This document shows positions 31,104-39,396 of a stretch of 48,726 nucleotides of DNA, piece after piece. The notes below the pieces were generated by a model that worked only from the letters and a program-made list of their open reading frames with translations, was not told the DNA's origin and did no database searches. This DNA is from Massilia horti (GTDB lineage Bacteria > Pseudomonadota > Gammaproteobacteria > Burkholderiales > Burkholderiaceae_D). How positions within the stretch are numbered: the first letter of the stretch is position 1; the number at the start of each line of letters is the position of its first letter. The position numbers and the translations under genes are program-made. The stretch covers positions 1-48,726 of the forward strand of contig NZ_SPUM01000148.1 of NCBI RefSeq assembly GCF_004614195.1, read 5' to 3'.

Positions 31104-32285
31104 TCAGTCGGCCCGCAGGGCATCCACGATCTCCATGCGGGCCGCGCGCAGCGCCGGCAGGAAGCCGCCGACAAAGCCCATCGCCAGCGCGAACAGCAGC
31201 GACTCGGCGATGATCGCAAGGTTCAGCCGGAAGCCGAACGCCAGCTCGGAGAACGACTGGAAGTTGGTGGTCGAAAAGGAGAGGAACTGCATCAGCGAGG
31301 CGCAGGCCAGGCCGGCGACGCCCCCGGCCAGCCCGAGCATCAGCGACTCGACAAGGAAGGCGGCCAGGATGCTGCGTCTTTGGTAACCGAGCGCGCGCAG
31401 GGTGCCGATTTCCGTCACGCGGTTGGCCACCGAGGCGTGCATCGTAACCGACGCGCCGATCACCGCGCCGATCGAAAAGATCACCGAGAGCGCCAGCCCG
31501 AGGACGTCGATGAAGGTCGACAGCGCGCGCGTCTGGTCCGAGTAGAACGCCTGTTCGCGCTTGGCTTCGAGGGTCAGGCGCGGGTCGGATTCGACCGTCT
31601 TCTTGAATGCGTCATACTCTCCGCTGGCGGCCAGCTTGAGCACCAGCGACGAATACACCGGCCGCCGGAACGCCTGCATCAGCTGGTCGCAATCGCCCCA
31701 GATCTCGGAATCGAAGCCGCTGTTGCCGGCGTCGAACAGGCCGACCACGGTCCAATCGCGCTGGCCGAAGCGTATTTGTTCGCCCAGGCCCGTCCCGACG
31801 AAGCGGTGCGCGATGCCGGCGCCGGCGATAATTTCGGACGAGCCGGGGCGGAACATGCGGCCCGCAACCAGACGCACTTGCGGCCGCAGCGCGCGTGCGT
31901 GTGGGCCGACGCCGCGGATCAGCACATTGGAACGGCGCGGGGCCGCGCCCTGGTCCGGCGCGCGCCGGTCGAGCGAGATCAGCACCACCGTCTCGCGCGA
32001 GGCGAAAGGCAGGCCGTCGCGCGCGAGCGCGACCTGCGGCTGGCTTTCGACCACGCTTGCCTGCTCGCGCGGGACAGCGCTTTGCACCTCGGTTTCGGCC
32101 GAACTGCGGATCAGCACCACGTTGTCGAACTCGCCGGTGGTGACCATGGTCGCCTTCAGGCCGGCGTCCAGCATCAGCACCGCGGCAAACACGAACACCA
32201 CCAGCGCCATGCCCGCTGCGGTAAGCGCGGTGGTCAGGCGCCGCGCCCACAGGGTGCGTGCGATGTAACTTGGCGGAATCTTCAT
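31104..32285 (-). CDS. ABC exporter permease (FtsX/MacB type), second subunit
   Basis: This 393-residue MacB/LolC-like permease has an N-terminal TM helix (LTTALTAAGMALVVFVFA), a large periplasmic MacB_PCD domain (about 45-265) and three C-terminal TM helices forming the FtsX domain (SVIFSIGAVIGASVTMHASVANRVTEIGTLRALGYQRRSIL in parts). The motif EIGTLRALGY is the coupling region typical of FtsX permeases. It works as one half of a heterodimer with the permease of the next-listed gene (4-bp overlap). It is the last gene of the operon and converges on maiA. Confidence 0.9.
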   Translation of the reverse strand: MKIPPSYIARTLWARRLTTALTAAGMALVVFVFAAVLMLDAGLKATMVTTGEFDNVVLIRSSAETEVQSAVPREQASVVESQPQVALARDGLPFASRETVVLISLDRRAPDQGAAPRRSNVLIRGVGPHARALRPQVRLVAGRMFRPGSSEIIAGAGIAHRFVGTGLGEQIRFGQRDWTVVGLFDAGNSGFDSEIWGDCDQLMQAFRRPVYSSLVLKLAASGEYDAFKKTVESDPRLTLEAKREQAFYSDQTRALSTFIDVLGLALSVIFSIGAVIGASVTMHASVANRVTEIGTLRALGYQRRSILAAFLVESLMLGLAGGVAGLACASLMQFLSFSTTNFQSFSELAFGFRLNLAIIAESLLFALAMGFVGGFLPALRAARMEIVDALRAD

Positions 32286-33439
32286 GCGACGCTCCGCAGG
32301 CCTTCGGCGATGTTCACGCGCGCCGCGCGCAGCGCCGGCGCGGCCGCCGCCACCAGGCCGACCGCGAGCGCGGCGCCGAACTGCATCAGCAGCGTGCCCG
32401 GCGCGACCTCGAACACCGGAAAGATCGTGCCCATGCGCGCCGCGAACGCGGCCGTCACCGGGAACAGCAGTGCGGCCCCGAGCGCTGCCCCGAACAGGGA
32501 CAGCAGCAGCGATTCGCCGACGATCAGCCGTGCCAGAAAGCCGGGCCCGAAGCCGAGCGCCTTAAGCGTGGCGTATTCCGACAGCCGTTCGCGCGCGCTC
32601 ATCGCCATCGTATTGGCCATCACCGCCATGATGATCAGGATGACGACGAACGACACCAGCCGGATCGCCACCACGATCGCGTCCGACATCGAGACGAACG
32701 AGAGCTGGAATGCTTTTTCGGTTTCGGTCAGTGTTTCGGCCAGCGAGTTGCTGAAGGAGGCGTCGATTGCGGCGCTGACCGCCGCCGCGTGCTCGGGGCT
32801 GCGGATCTGCACCACGTACACGCCGACCTGGTTCGCGCGTCGCGGCGCGGTCTTGAGCAAAGACTCGTTCAGGTAGTCCCAGTGGAAGAACATCTGGGTG
32901 GTCACGGTGCTGCTCTGGCGGCCGTCGTAAATCCCGCGCACCACGAACTCCCACTGGCCGGGGAAGATCGTGCCACGCAACGGGATCACGTCGCCGATCT
33001 TAAAGTGATATTCGTCGGCCAGCTTGCGCCCGACCAGCGCGCCCTTGCGGTCGCGTAGAAACGCCTTGCGCTGATCCTCCGGCAGCACAAAATCCGGATA
33101 GATGTCGAGGTAGTTGGCGCCGGAAATCGCCAGCTGGGGGAAGAAGTTCTTCGGTTCCTGGTAGATGCCGCCGAACCAGTTGGCATAGGCGACGCGCGTG
33201 ACGCCATCGACGGCGCGGATCTTGGCCGCATAGGAGATCGGCAGCGCGAACACCAGCGAAATGGCGTTGCGCGTGACGAGGGTGGTGTTCGACGCCGCGT
33301 CGGCGCCCGCGTACCACGCCTTTACCACGGTCTGCAGCAGGCCGAAGGCGAGGGTGGCGACCACCAGGCCGGCCACCGTCAGGATGGTGCGCAGCTTGTG
33401 GCGCAGCGCATTGCGTACGATGAGCCTGGAGGTCTGCAT
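32282..33439 (-). CDS. ABC exporter permease (FtsX/MacB type), first subunit
   Basis: This 385-residue permease has the same architecture as its neighbour: TM helix LRTILTVAGLVVATLAF, periplasmic domain (about 45-255, with YANWFGGIYQEPKNFFPQ) and a C-terminal three-helix FtsX core with SEYATLKALGFGPGFL. The two permeases are paralogues, not copies. Together with the ATPase and adaptor they make a tripartite, mechanotransmission-type exporter of the MacAB class, moving substrate from periplasm to outside; no outer-membrane channel gene is here, so a shared TolC would be used. Confidence 0.9.
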   Translation of the reverse strand: MQTSRLIVRNALRHKLRTILTVAGLVVATLAFGLLQTVVKAWYAGADAASNTTLVTRNAISLVFALPISYAAKIRAVDGVTRVAYANWFGGIYQEPKNFFPQLAISGANYLDIYPDFVLPEDQRKAFLRDRKGALVGRKLADEYHFKIGDVIPLRGTIFPGQWEFVVRGIYDGRQSSTVTTQMFFHWDYLNESLLKTAPRRANQVGVYVVQIRSPEHAAAVSAAIDASFSNSLAETLTETEKAFQLSFVSMSDAIVVAIRLVSFVVILIIMAVMANTMAMSARERLSEYATLKALGFGPGFLARLIVGESLLLSLFGAALGAALLFPVTAAFAARMGTIFPVFEVAPGTLLMQFGAALAVGLVAAAAPALRAARVNIAEGLRSVA

Positions 33440-33442
33440 GGG

Positions 33443-34123
33443 CTAGCGCGGCATGTGCAGCTCGCCCTTTTCGAGGTGGATGACGGTGCGCGCGCAAGCC
33501 GCGGCCTGCGCGTCGTGGGTGACCATGATGATGGTCTTGCCCAGTTCACGGTTCAGGCGCTGCATCAGGTCGAGGATTTCGCTCGCGGACGCGCGATCCA
33601 GGTCGCCGGTCGGCTCGTCGGCGGCGATCAGGGTCGGGTCGGTGACGACCGCGCGTGCGATCGCCACCCGTTGCTGCTGGCCGCCCGACAACTCGCCGGG
33701 CCGGTGGTCCAGGCGTTCGCCAAGCCCGACCATATGTAAGGTCAGCGCCGCCCGTTCGCGCCGCTCGCGCCGGGTGAGGTTTGTGAGCAGCAGCGGCAGC
33801 TCGACGTTCTCCAATGCGGACAGGACCGGCATCAGGTTATAGAACTGGAAGATGAAGCCGACGTGCGCCGCACGCCAGGCTGCCAACCCGGCTTCGCCCA
33901 GCGTAGTGATGTCCTGTCCGGCGACGCGCAACCCGCCACGGTCCGGCTTGTCGATGCCCGCAATGAGGTTGAGCAGGGTGCTTTTGCCGGACCCGGATGG
34001 CCCCATCAACGCGGTGAAGTCGCCGGTCTGGATCGAGAGCGTGATGTCGGTCAGGACCGGCACCACCTGGCTGCCGCGCCGGTAGGATTTGGCCAGGTGT
34101 TCGATCTCGACCAGCGCCGCCAT
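33443..34123 (-). CDS. ABC exporter ATP-binding protein (MacB/LolD type)
   Basis: This 226-residue nucleotide-binding subunit has Walker A GPSGSGKSTLLN, the Q-loop FQFYNLMPVL, signature LSGGQQQRVAIARA, Walker B TLIAADEPTGDLD and H-loop VTHDAQ. ADEPTGDLD is standard for the MacB/LolD group. It powers the two FtsX-type permeases encoded downstream (3-bp gap) and follows the adaptor gene by 3 bp, so all four genes form one tight operon. Confidence 0.95.
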   Translation of the reverse strand: MAALVEIEHLAKSYRRGSQVVPVLTDITLSIQTGDFTALMGPSGSGKSTLLNLIAGIDKPDRGGLRVAGQDITTLGEAGLAAWRAAHVGFIFQFYNLMPVLSALENVELPLLLTNLTRRERRERAALTLHMVGLGERLDHRPGELSGGQQQRVAIARAVVTDPTLIAADEPTGDLDRASASEILDLMQRLNRELGKTIIMVTHDAQAAACARTVIHLEKGELHMPR

Positions 34124-34126
34124 GAT

Positions 34127-35341
34127 TTACTTGCTCACATTCTCGACCGCCATGCCGTCCGCCAGTCGCCCGTTGGGGTTGAGCACGACCTTGTCGCCGG
34201 GCGCGAGGCCCGCGACCTCCAGCAGTTCGCCGAGCCGGCGTCCGGTGCGCACCGGCGCCTCGTGCACGCGGCCGTTGCTGACCACGTACGCGACCTGGCG
34301 GGCGCCGCGGCTGGCGAGCGCCGCCGCCGGCATCGCCAGGAAGGGCCGGCGTTCGTCAGGCCTTAGCGCGCGCGACAGGAAGCCCACGCGCGCGCTCATG
34401 TCGGGCAGCACGCGCGGGTCGCGCTCGATAAAGCGCAGCTTGGCCGTGAGCGTGGCCTTGCTGCGGTCCACCGTCGGCACCATGCGCGCCACCACGCCCG
34501 AAAGGCGCAGCGCGGGAAACGCGTCGAGCTGGATCTCGGCGCTCTGGCCGACGTAAATGTGGGACAGGCTCGATTCCGACACGTCGGCTTCCACCTCGAG
34601 CGTGTCCATGTCGGCCATCGTCACGACCGCCCCCTTGGTGTCGGCCGCGGCCGAAAATGGGGTGATGTTGTCGCCCACGTTGGCGTTCTTGGTCAGGATC
34701 ACGCCATCGAAGGGAGCGCGGATCAGGGTCTGGTCCAGTGCCACCTGGGCCGCGCGCGCGTTCGCCTGAGCGGCGGTGATCGCTGCTTCCATCCCGACCA
34801 CGGTGGCGCGCGCCTTGTTGTAGCGCGCCAGCGCTGTGTCATTGGCGGCCTGCGAGATGAAGTGCCGGGCGAGCAAATCCGATGAGCGCTGGTAGGCGTT
34901 GCGCGCGTCATCCAGTTCGGCCTGGGCTTGCACCAGGTTGGCGCGCGCCACGCGCACATTGGCCTGCGCCTGGCCGAGCGCAGCGCTCACGTCGCGGTTT
35001 TCCAGCCGTGCGATGACTTCGCCCTGCCTGACATGGCTGCCCTCCAACACCCCCAGCCATTCGAGACGGCCGGTGGCCTTGGACGAGATCGACGCCTTGC
35101 GCTGCGGCGCCACGTAGCCGGTGGCGCTGAGCACGGTCACCTGTTGCGACGGGTAGGCCAGGGTGACGCTTGCCGTTTCGACGCTGGCGCTGCTGGCCAG
35201 CCAGTGCCAGGCAAGCAGGGCAGCCGCGCTAGCCACCAGCAGGAGCGCAATCCATGCCAGGGTCCGGCGCGCACCTCGTGGTCCAATCGGCGGCGGCACG
35301 CCGCGGTCGATTGACAGCTTGGCGAGGTCGGACGTATCCAC
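34127..35341 (-). CDS. HlyD/MacA-type periplasmic adaptor of the ABC exporter
   Basis: The protein has 404 residues from GTG 35341, chosen because AAGGAAG lies just upstream; an ATG 20 codons earlier has no such site. It has one TM segment (WIALLLVASAAALLAWHW), then the lipoyl half VTVLSATGYVAPQRKASISS, a helical hairpin (about 120-200), the second lipoyl half LIRAPFDGVILTKNANVGD, beta-barrel and membrane-proximal domains (GLAPGDKVVLNPNGRL). It couples the MacB-like pump to an outer-membrane channel. First gene of the four-gene operon. Confidence 0.92.
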   Translation of the reverse strand: MDTSDLAKLSIDRGVPPPIGPRGARRTLAWIALLLVASAAALLAWHWLASSASVETASVTLAYPSQQVTVLSATGYVAPQRKASISSKATGRLEWLGVLEGSHVRQGEVIARLENRDVSAALGQAQANVRVARANLVQAQAELDDARNAYQRSSDLLARHFISQAANDTALARYNKARATVVGMEAAITAAQANARAAQVALDQTLIRAPFDGVILTKNANVGDNITPFSAAADTKGAVVTMADMDTLEVEADVSESSLSHIYVGQSAEIQLDAFPALRLSGVVARMVPTVDRSKATLTAKLRFIERDPRVLPDMSARVGFLSRALRPDERRPFLAMPAAALASRGARQVAYVVSNGRVHEAPVRTGRRLGELLEVAGLAPGDKVVLNPNGRLADGMAVENVSK

Positions 35342-35435
35342 ATGCTTCCTTGCGCTGGATGAACAGGACCGGCAAGCGAAAGGCGCTGGAATTGCATGCA
35401 ACCGTGGCCCTTTCGGCCGACACGTGAATCGACCG

Positions 35436-35453
35436 AAAAACCGGCGTCGCCGG
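35436..35453 (-). terminator. short intrinsic terminator after the CBS gene
   Basis: On the minus strand CCGGCG-A-CGCCGG is followed directly by TTTTTCGG, 22 bp past the CBS stop. The stem is short but GC-only, and it separates the CBS transcript from the exporter operon. Confidence 0.5.
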
Positions 35454-35474
35454 CGGGGCAGCCTGCGCGGTTAA

Positions 35475-35921
35475 TCAGTGCCTGGTCGGGGAACGGTCCG
35501 GCTCGGACGGCGTGGAAATCTCGTCAAGGGCGTGATCAACCCCGGCCGAGTGCTTGGTCGCCATGTCGCCAAGCGACACGATGCCGACCATCATGTGTGA
35601 CTGCTCGTCCAGCACTGGCACGCGGCGGATCTGCACGTCGCCCATCTTGTTGAGCACTTCATCCACGGTCTGCCCAGTGGTGCAGGTGCGCACCTCGGTG
35701 CTCATCACATCGCTGACATGGGTGCTGCCCGGCGCCTGGCCGGCTGCGGTCGAGCGAACCGCGATGTCGCGGTCGGTGATCATGCCGACCAGCTTTTGGC
35801 CATCGCACACCGGGATCGCGCCCACGTTCAGTTCGTCCATCATCTGCGCCGCATGCTGGACCGTGTCCTGCGGCGTAATCGTTCGCACATCGCGCGTCAT
35901 TACATCTCCAATGGTTTGCAT
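35475..35921 (-). CDS. CBS-domain pair protein
   Basis: The protein has 148 residues from ATG 35921, which has AAAGGAGA just upstream; the open frame further upstream lacks support. Two CBS motifs follow one another: MTRDVRTITPQDTVQHAAQMMDE ... MITDRDIAVR (about 8-62) and MSTEVRTCTTGQTVDEVLNKM ... GIVSLGDMA (about 74-128), then a short charged tail. Paired CBS modules bind adenosine nucleotides as energy sensors. There is no fused effector domain. Such small proteins are often stress-linked in proteobacteria; the role here is unknown. Confidence 0.9.
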   Translation of the reverse strand: MQTIGDVMTRDVRTITPQDTVQHAAQMMDELNVGAIPVCDGQKLVGMITDRDIAVRSTAAGQAPGSTHVSDVMSTEVRTCTTGQTVDEVLNKMGDVQIRRVPVLDEQSHMMVGIVSLGDMATKHSAGVDHALDEISTPSEPDRSPTRH

Positions 35922-36044
35922 ATTTGTCTCCTTTGCGATTAGGGTTGGCGGCTTTTGCGTGCAGGGCTCGTCGCCCGCTGCTAAATGATGCGCCGATTCG
36001 CAAAAGGCAGACGCATAGTTGACCATTGGCTCGAAGTCGCTGAA

Positions 36045-36980
36045 CTAGCGCTGCGCGAACACGCTCTCGAGCGTAGGCGCGTCGATGACGGCTTCGCCCC
36101 AGCCTTCGAGCTCGGCAGCGGTTGCTGTTTGCAGCCGCTGCTTTACCCGCTCCGGCAAGGAGCCAAAGCGCCGCGCCAACTGCCGGCTGAGCAGTGCTGA
36201 CAATGCTTCCTGGCGGCCGCGTTCCAGGCCACGTTCCAGACCGCGCCGTTCAAAAGACGACAAGTAAGGTTGCATAGCTCGGCTCCTTTCAAAAGCCTCG
36301 ATATTGGTCATCAGTTGCGATTGCAATGCAGGTGGAATCTGCATCATCCAATCAATTACGTTGAAGAGCTCGCATATTCGCTGCTTGTCCCAGTCGCGCC
36401 GGTGCAACAGCCGTGTCAGGTACCATTTGGCTGCGTAGCGTTCGACATCCCGGCCTCGTGTTTGTTGCGTCAGGAGGTGCGCCGCGGTGACCAGCCCGAA
36501 CGGGTTTGTTCCACCCAGCAGTTGCTGCAGGCTCGGTGCGTAATCGCTGAGTTTGACGATCGGGAAGTGCAGCGCCACCCGGCAGCCAAACAGGCGATAA
36601 GTGAATTTCCGCGGCTTCCAGTTGCAGTTTGAATCGGCAAGGACAGCCAGGCTGGCCACCGGAGCGCGGTAGCGATCGTAGATGCGATAGTTGTAGACGT
36701 AAATTCTCTCGGCGAATCCTTGGTCGACGTACCCTTGCAGTTCTACGTGAACCAGCACCCACTTTTCCGCGCCATCCTTCCGGACGACCCGAACCAGCTT
36801 GTCGACGCGCTTGCTGCTGAGCTCAGAATCGCGTGTTATCTGGGCAAGCTCTTGCTCCAGAAATACGTGCGGCACAGACCAGTCGATAACGCGAAACGCC
36901 TGCGGAAAGTAGAACGACAAAAACTCCGGAAAATACTGGCGCAAGGCGTCTTTCCATGGGGTGTCATAGTCGTCGTTCAT
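36045..36980 (-). CDS. Rpn/YhgA-like PD-(D/E)XK nuclease family protein
   Basis: This 311-residue member of the Rpn (recombination-promoting nuclease, formerly "transposase") superfamily has the catalytic pattern KRVDKLVRVV ... WVLVHVELQGYVDQGFAERIYVYNYRIYDRY, giving the Asp and the E-x-Q of the PD-(D/E)XK fold. The C-terminal part ends with a Leu-Glu-Arg repeat (RGLERGLERGR) and a DUF4351-like helical tail (RQLARRFGSLPERVKQRL). No inverted repeats or target duplications flank it, so it is not an insertion sequence. It is divergent from the UDG-like gene with 124 bp between. Rpn proteins are DNA endonucleases that promote RecA-independent recombination; function here is by homology. Confidence 0.85.
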   Translation of the reverse strand: MNDDYDTPWKDALRQYFPEFLSFYFPQAFRVIDWSVPHVFLEQELAQITRDSELSSKRVDKLVRVVRKDGAEKWVLVHVELQGYVDQGFAERIYVYNYRIYDRYRAPVASLAVLADSNCNWKPRKFTYRLFGCRVALHFPIVKLSDYAPSLQQLLGGTNPFGLVTAAHLLTQQTRGRDVERYAAKWYLTRLLHRRDWDKQRICELFNVIDWMMQIPPALQSQLMTNIEAFERSRAMQPYLSSFERRGLERGLERGRQEALSALLSRQLARRFGSLPERVKQRLQTATAAELEGWGEAVIDAPTLESVFAQR

Positions 36981-37104
36981 CGCGGCGCCCGGTCGGTATG
37001 TTCATGCTTGGACCGGGCTCATCGACGATCGTTCAAGATTCGCGCCGCTGCTTCACGCTGCGCCGGCACGGTACAATCCGTTCTTTCCGCCAACCCGACC
37101 CCCG

Positions 37105-37914
37105 ATGTCCATTGTCCCGATCCCGCCCGCCATTGTTTCCGCACTGGACCGTGCCGACGCCTCCTGGCGGCCGCACCTGATGGCCGGCCTGGAGGCGGTC
37201 GCACAAGCCAATCCCGCCTACTTGCCGGCGCTGGCGGACGACCATTACCTTCCGACGGAACAGCGCTTGTTCGCCGCTTTCGGGCTTCCGCTCGACAAGG
37301 TGCGCTACGTGCTCGTAGGGGAGGGACCGTATCCGCGTGCGGAAAGCGCGACCGGCGTGTGCTTCATGGACGGCGCGGTGGGCGAACTGTGGTGCGACGG
37401 CGGCCTGTCGAAAGCGGTCAACCGCGCCACCTCGCTGCGCAATTTCATGAAGATGCTGCTGGTGGCCGACGGCAAGCTGCGTGCCGACGACGCCAAGGGG
37501 GCGGCACTGGCGCCGATCGCGGCCCAGGCGCGCGGCGATGGCTCGATCCGCACCCTCGCCGAGCTGCAGGAAAACCTGATCCGCCACGGCTTCTTGCTGC
37601 TCAATGCCGCGCTCGTGTTTCGGCCGCACGTGGCACCGGCAGTCGAAGCGCGCGCTTGGCAGCCGTTCCTGCAGACGGTGCTGGCGGCACTGGCGCGCCA
37701 GCCGCAGCCGCCAACACTCGTGCTATGGGGGAAAATTGCCGAGCAGCTCAAGCGCCTGCCGGAAACCGCCGGCTTCCCCCAACTGTGCGCCGAGCACCCT
37801 TACAACCTGTCCTTCATTCAGCACGCCGGGATGCAGCAGCTGTTCGGACCGATGCGGCTGTTGCAGCGCGACCGGGATTACTCGGACGCGCCGCAACCCG
37901 GAGCGTCAAGCTAG
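37105..37914 (+). CDS. uracil-DNA-glycosylase-like protein lacking the catalytic Asp
   Basis: This 269-residue protein has the overall block order of family 1 UDG: VRYVLVGEGPYPRAESATGV (about 67-86), LLLNAALVF (core Asn strand), TLVLWGKIAEQL and HPYNLSFIQHAGMQQLFG. In active UDG the first block is GQDPYH; here it reads GEGPYP, so the Asp that activates water is Gly and the His is Pro. The later block keeps the His of HPS but not PSPL. It is therefore probably a UDG-fold protein with altered or no glycosylase activity. Its TAG stop overlaps the stop of the convergent protease gene through a shared CTAG. Confidence in the fold is moderate. Confidence 0.65.
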   Translation: MSIVPIPPAIVSALDRADASWRPHLMAGLEAVAQANPAYLPALADDHYLPTEQRLFAAFGLPLDKVRYVLVGEGPYPRAESATGVCFMDGAVGELWCDGGLSKAVNRATSLRNFMKMLLVADGKLRADDAKGAALAPIAAQARGDGSIRTLAELQENLIRHGFLLLNAALVFRPHVAPAVEARAWQPFLQTVLAALARQPQPPTLVLWGKIAEQLKRLPETAGFPQLCAEHPYNLSFIQHAGMQQLFGPMRLLQRDRDYSDAPQPGASS

Positions 37915-39047
37915 TTGCAATTCCCCGCGACCCGGCCGCAAAGGAAATTAAACAGACTCACCCAGCGGCTGTCCAGGATCGAGGCTCCTTGCACCTTGGG
38001 AGCGGGCGAAACGTAGCCGTACGAGGTCACGCCCACCACCCGGTTCGAGCCGGTGTTCGATCCCGTGCCGCCGCCGACTTGCAGCGTCTGGAAGTTTTGG
38101 ACCCATGGTCCGCCGCTCGAGCCGCCCGCCGCGTCTGAACCATACTGGACGGTGTTGGACCCACCGCTGCGGAACGCCCCGCTCATGACGTTCTGCATCT
38201 TCATGCAATTGTCGAGGTTGCACGGATAGCCGAGCTTGGAGGTGTGGTTGGCGGCCAGGCTGAGCGTTTGCCAGCCGAGCCAGCCGGTGATGTCGCCCAG
38301 CCGGACCGGCCGGCCTTCAGGCGAGATCGGCTGGTCGGAGAATTCGATCATTGCATAGTCGGCGGCATTGGGCACGGTCCCGCCGCCCGAGGCCCAGGTG
38401 CTGGTCACCGTGGCGGCACGCCAATTCCAGCGCAGGAAGGGGGCGGTGCCATCGCGGAACGACGGCACGAACACCCAGTTGCTGTAGAAGCCGGCTTTGG
38501 TGCCGCTGTGCACGCAGTGGCCTGCGGTGGCGACGATGCGGCGCTGGATGACGGAAGCCGAGCAGACATAGTCCTGCCTGCCGATGGTAAAGAACAATTT
38601 GCCCACCGTCGTATGCGGATAGGCCCGGTCGGCGGAAAACGGCGTGGCCGAGCCGGTGAACATCGGGAACACCCGGGTGCTGGTGAAATGCGCGCCCAAG
38701 GTCCCGACCGCGCCAGGCTCAAGTAAGCCACCGCCAGACCGTTGCACCTGCGGGTCCGGCGTAAACAGCTGTTGTTCGGCGGGGAGGACGTTAAGCAGGG
38801 GCGCCTGCCCGTCGGCGCTTTCAACCTTGCCCGTCGGTGCGCTGGGTTCCACCTTGGAATTGCTGTCCGTCGCCAGTGGCATCGGCAGCGGGGTGGCGGC
38901 CTTGAAGCGTTCCGCGGTCCAGTACTCGGCGACGGCCTTGGTATCGGTGTTGACCAGGGTGACGATGTCGGATTGCGCACGGGCTGGCATTGCCGCCGCG
39001 AGCGTCAGGGCTACAAGTGGCAGGGAAACAAACGCAAGGTTTTTCAT
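37911..39047 (-). CDS. secreted trypsin-like serine peptidase
   Basis: This 378-residue protein has a Sec signal peptide (residues 1-24, AMPARA). A Pro/Ser-rich propeptide-like stretch (about 25-130) precedes the chymotrypsin-fold domain. The catalytic residues are His in VATAGHCVH, Asp in NAADYAMIEF and Ser in SDAAGGSSGGPW. Several Cys (VCSAS, GHCV, YPCNLDNC, FLCGRVAGNC) suggest disulfides. It is probably exported to the periplasm or medium. The substrate is unknown. It resembles V8-like/trypsin-like peptidases of environmental proteobacteria. The 349-bp region between it and iscR holds the iscR promoter and nothing else recognisable. Confidence 0.88.
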   Translation of the reverse strand: MKNLAFVSLPLVALTLAAAMPARAQSDIVTLVNTDTKAVAEYWTAERFKAATPLPMPLATDSNSKVEPSAPTGKVESADGQAPLLNVLPAEQQLFTPDPQVQRSGGGLLEPGAVGTLGAHFTSTRVFPMFTGSATPFSADRAYPHTTVGKLFFTIGRQDYVCSASVIQRRIVATAGHCVHSGTKAGFYSNWVFVPSFRDGTAPFLRWNWRAATVTSTWASGGGTVPNAADYAMIEFSDQPISPEGRPVRLGDITGWLGWQTLSLAANHTSKLGYPCNLDNCMKMQNVMSGAFRSGGSNTVQYGSDAAGGSSGGPWVQNFQTLQVGGGTGSNTGSNRVVGVTSYGYVSPAPKVQGASILDSRWVSLFNFLCGRVAGNCN

Positions 39048-39270
39048 CTAGGACTCCCGCTATTGCTCGTATGGTGGTGGAACCCTGGTGGCGCGCAGGC
39101 ACCCTGCGGTGCATCGGCGACCAGAGGTAGTGAGATCTACGAGCTCAAGCTTAGGGGGAGGCGCGCGGGAAGTTCGGCGAACTTGATGGCGCACTGATGA
39201 GCATCAAGGGATAGCCCCTGTTTTCGCCGTACGGCAATGACAAGCGGCAAGACCCGGACCGGAGGCGCGC

Positions 39271-39319
39271 AAGACAAACCCTGATGGATTTGCTATACTT
39301 GACTAAATCAATCAACTAC
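39271..39319 (+). promoter_or_regulatory. iscR promoter with IscR type-1 site
   Basis: An extended -10 (TGC-TATACT, 39291-39299) has a partial -35 (AAGACA, 39271-39276). The IscR type-1 site spans 39295-39319 (ATACTTGACT-AAATC-AATCAACTAC) and matches the 25-bp E. coli consensus at all but two positions. It overlaps the -10 and start region, so [2Fe-2S]-IscR should repress its own operon. Confidence 0.75.
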
Positions 39320-39396
39320 TCGGGTTTTCTCAAGCCTTCCAGCGACACCCGTTGTGATTGTATAAACGGAACATTTTAACATTAACCGGGGTTGTG

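Noticed and set aside
36045..36980. Insertion sequence transposase
   Set aside because: Rpn-family proteins are often labelled transposase, but there are no terminal inverted repeats or target duplications around it, and the fold is PD-(D/E)XK rather than DDE.
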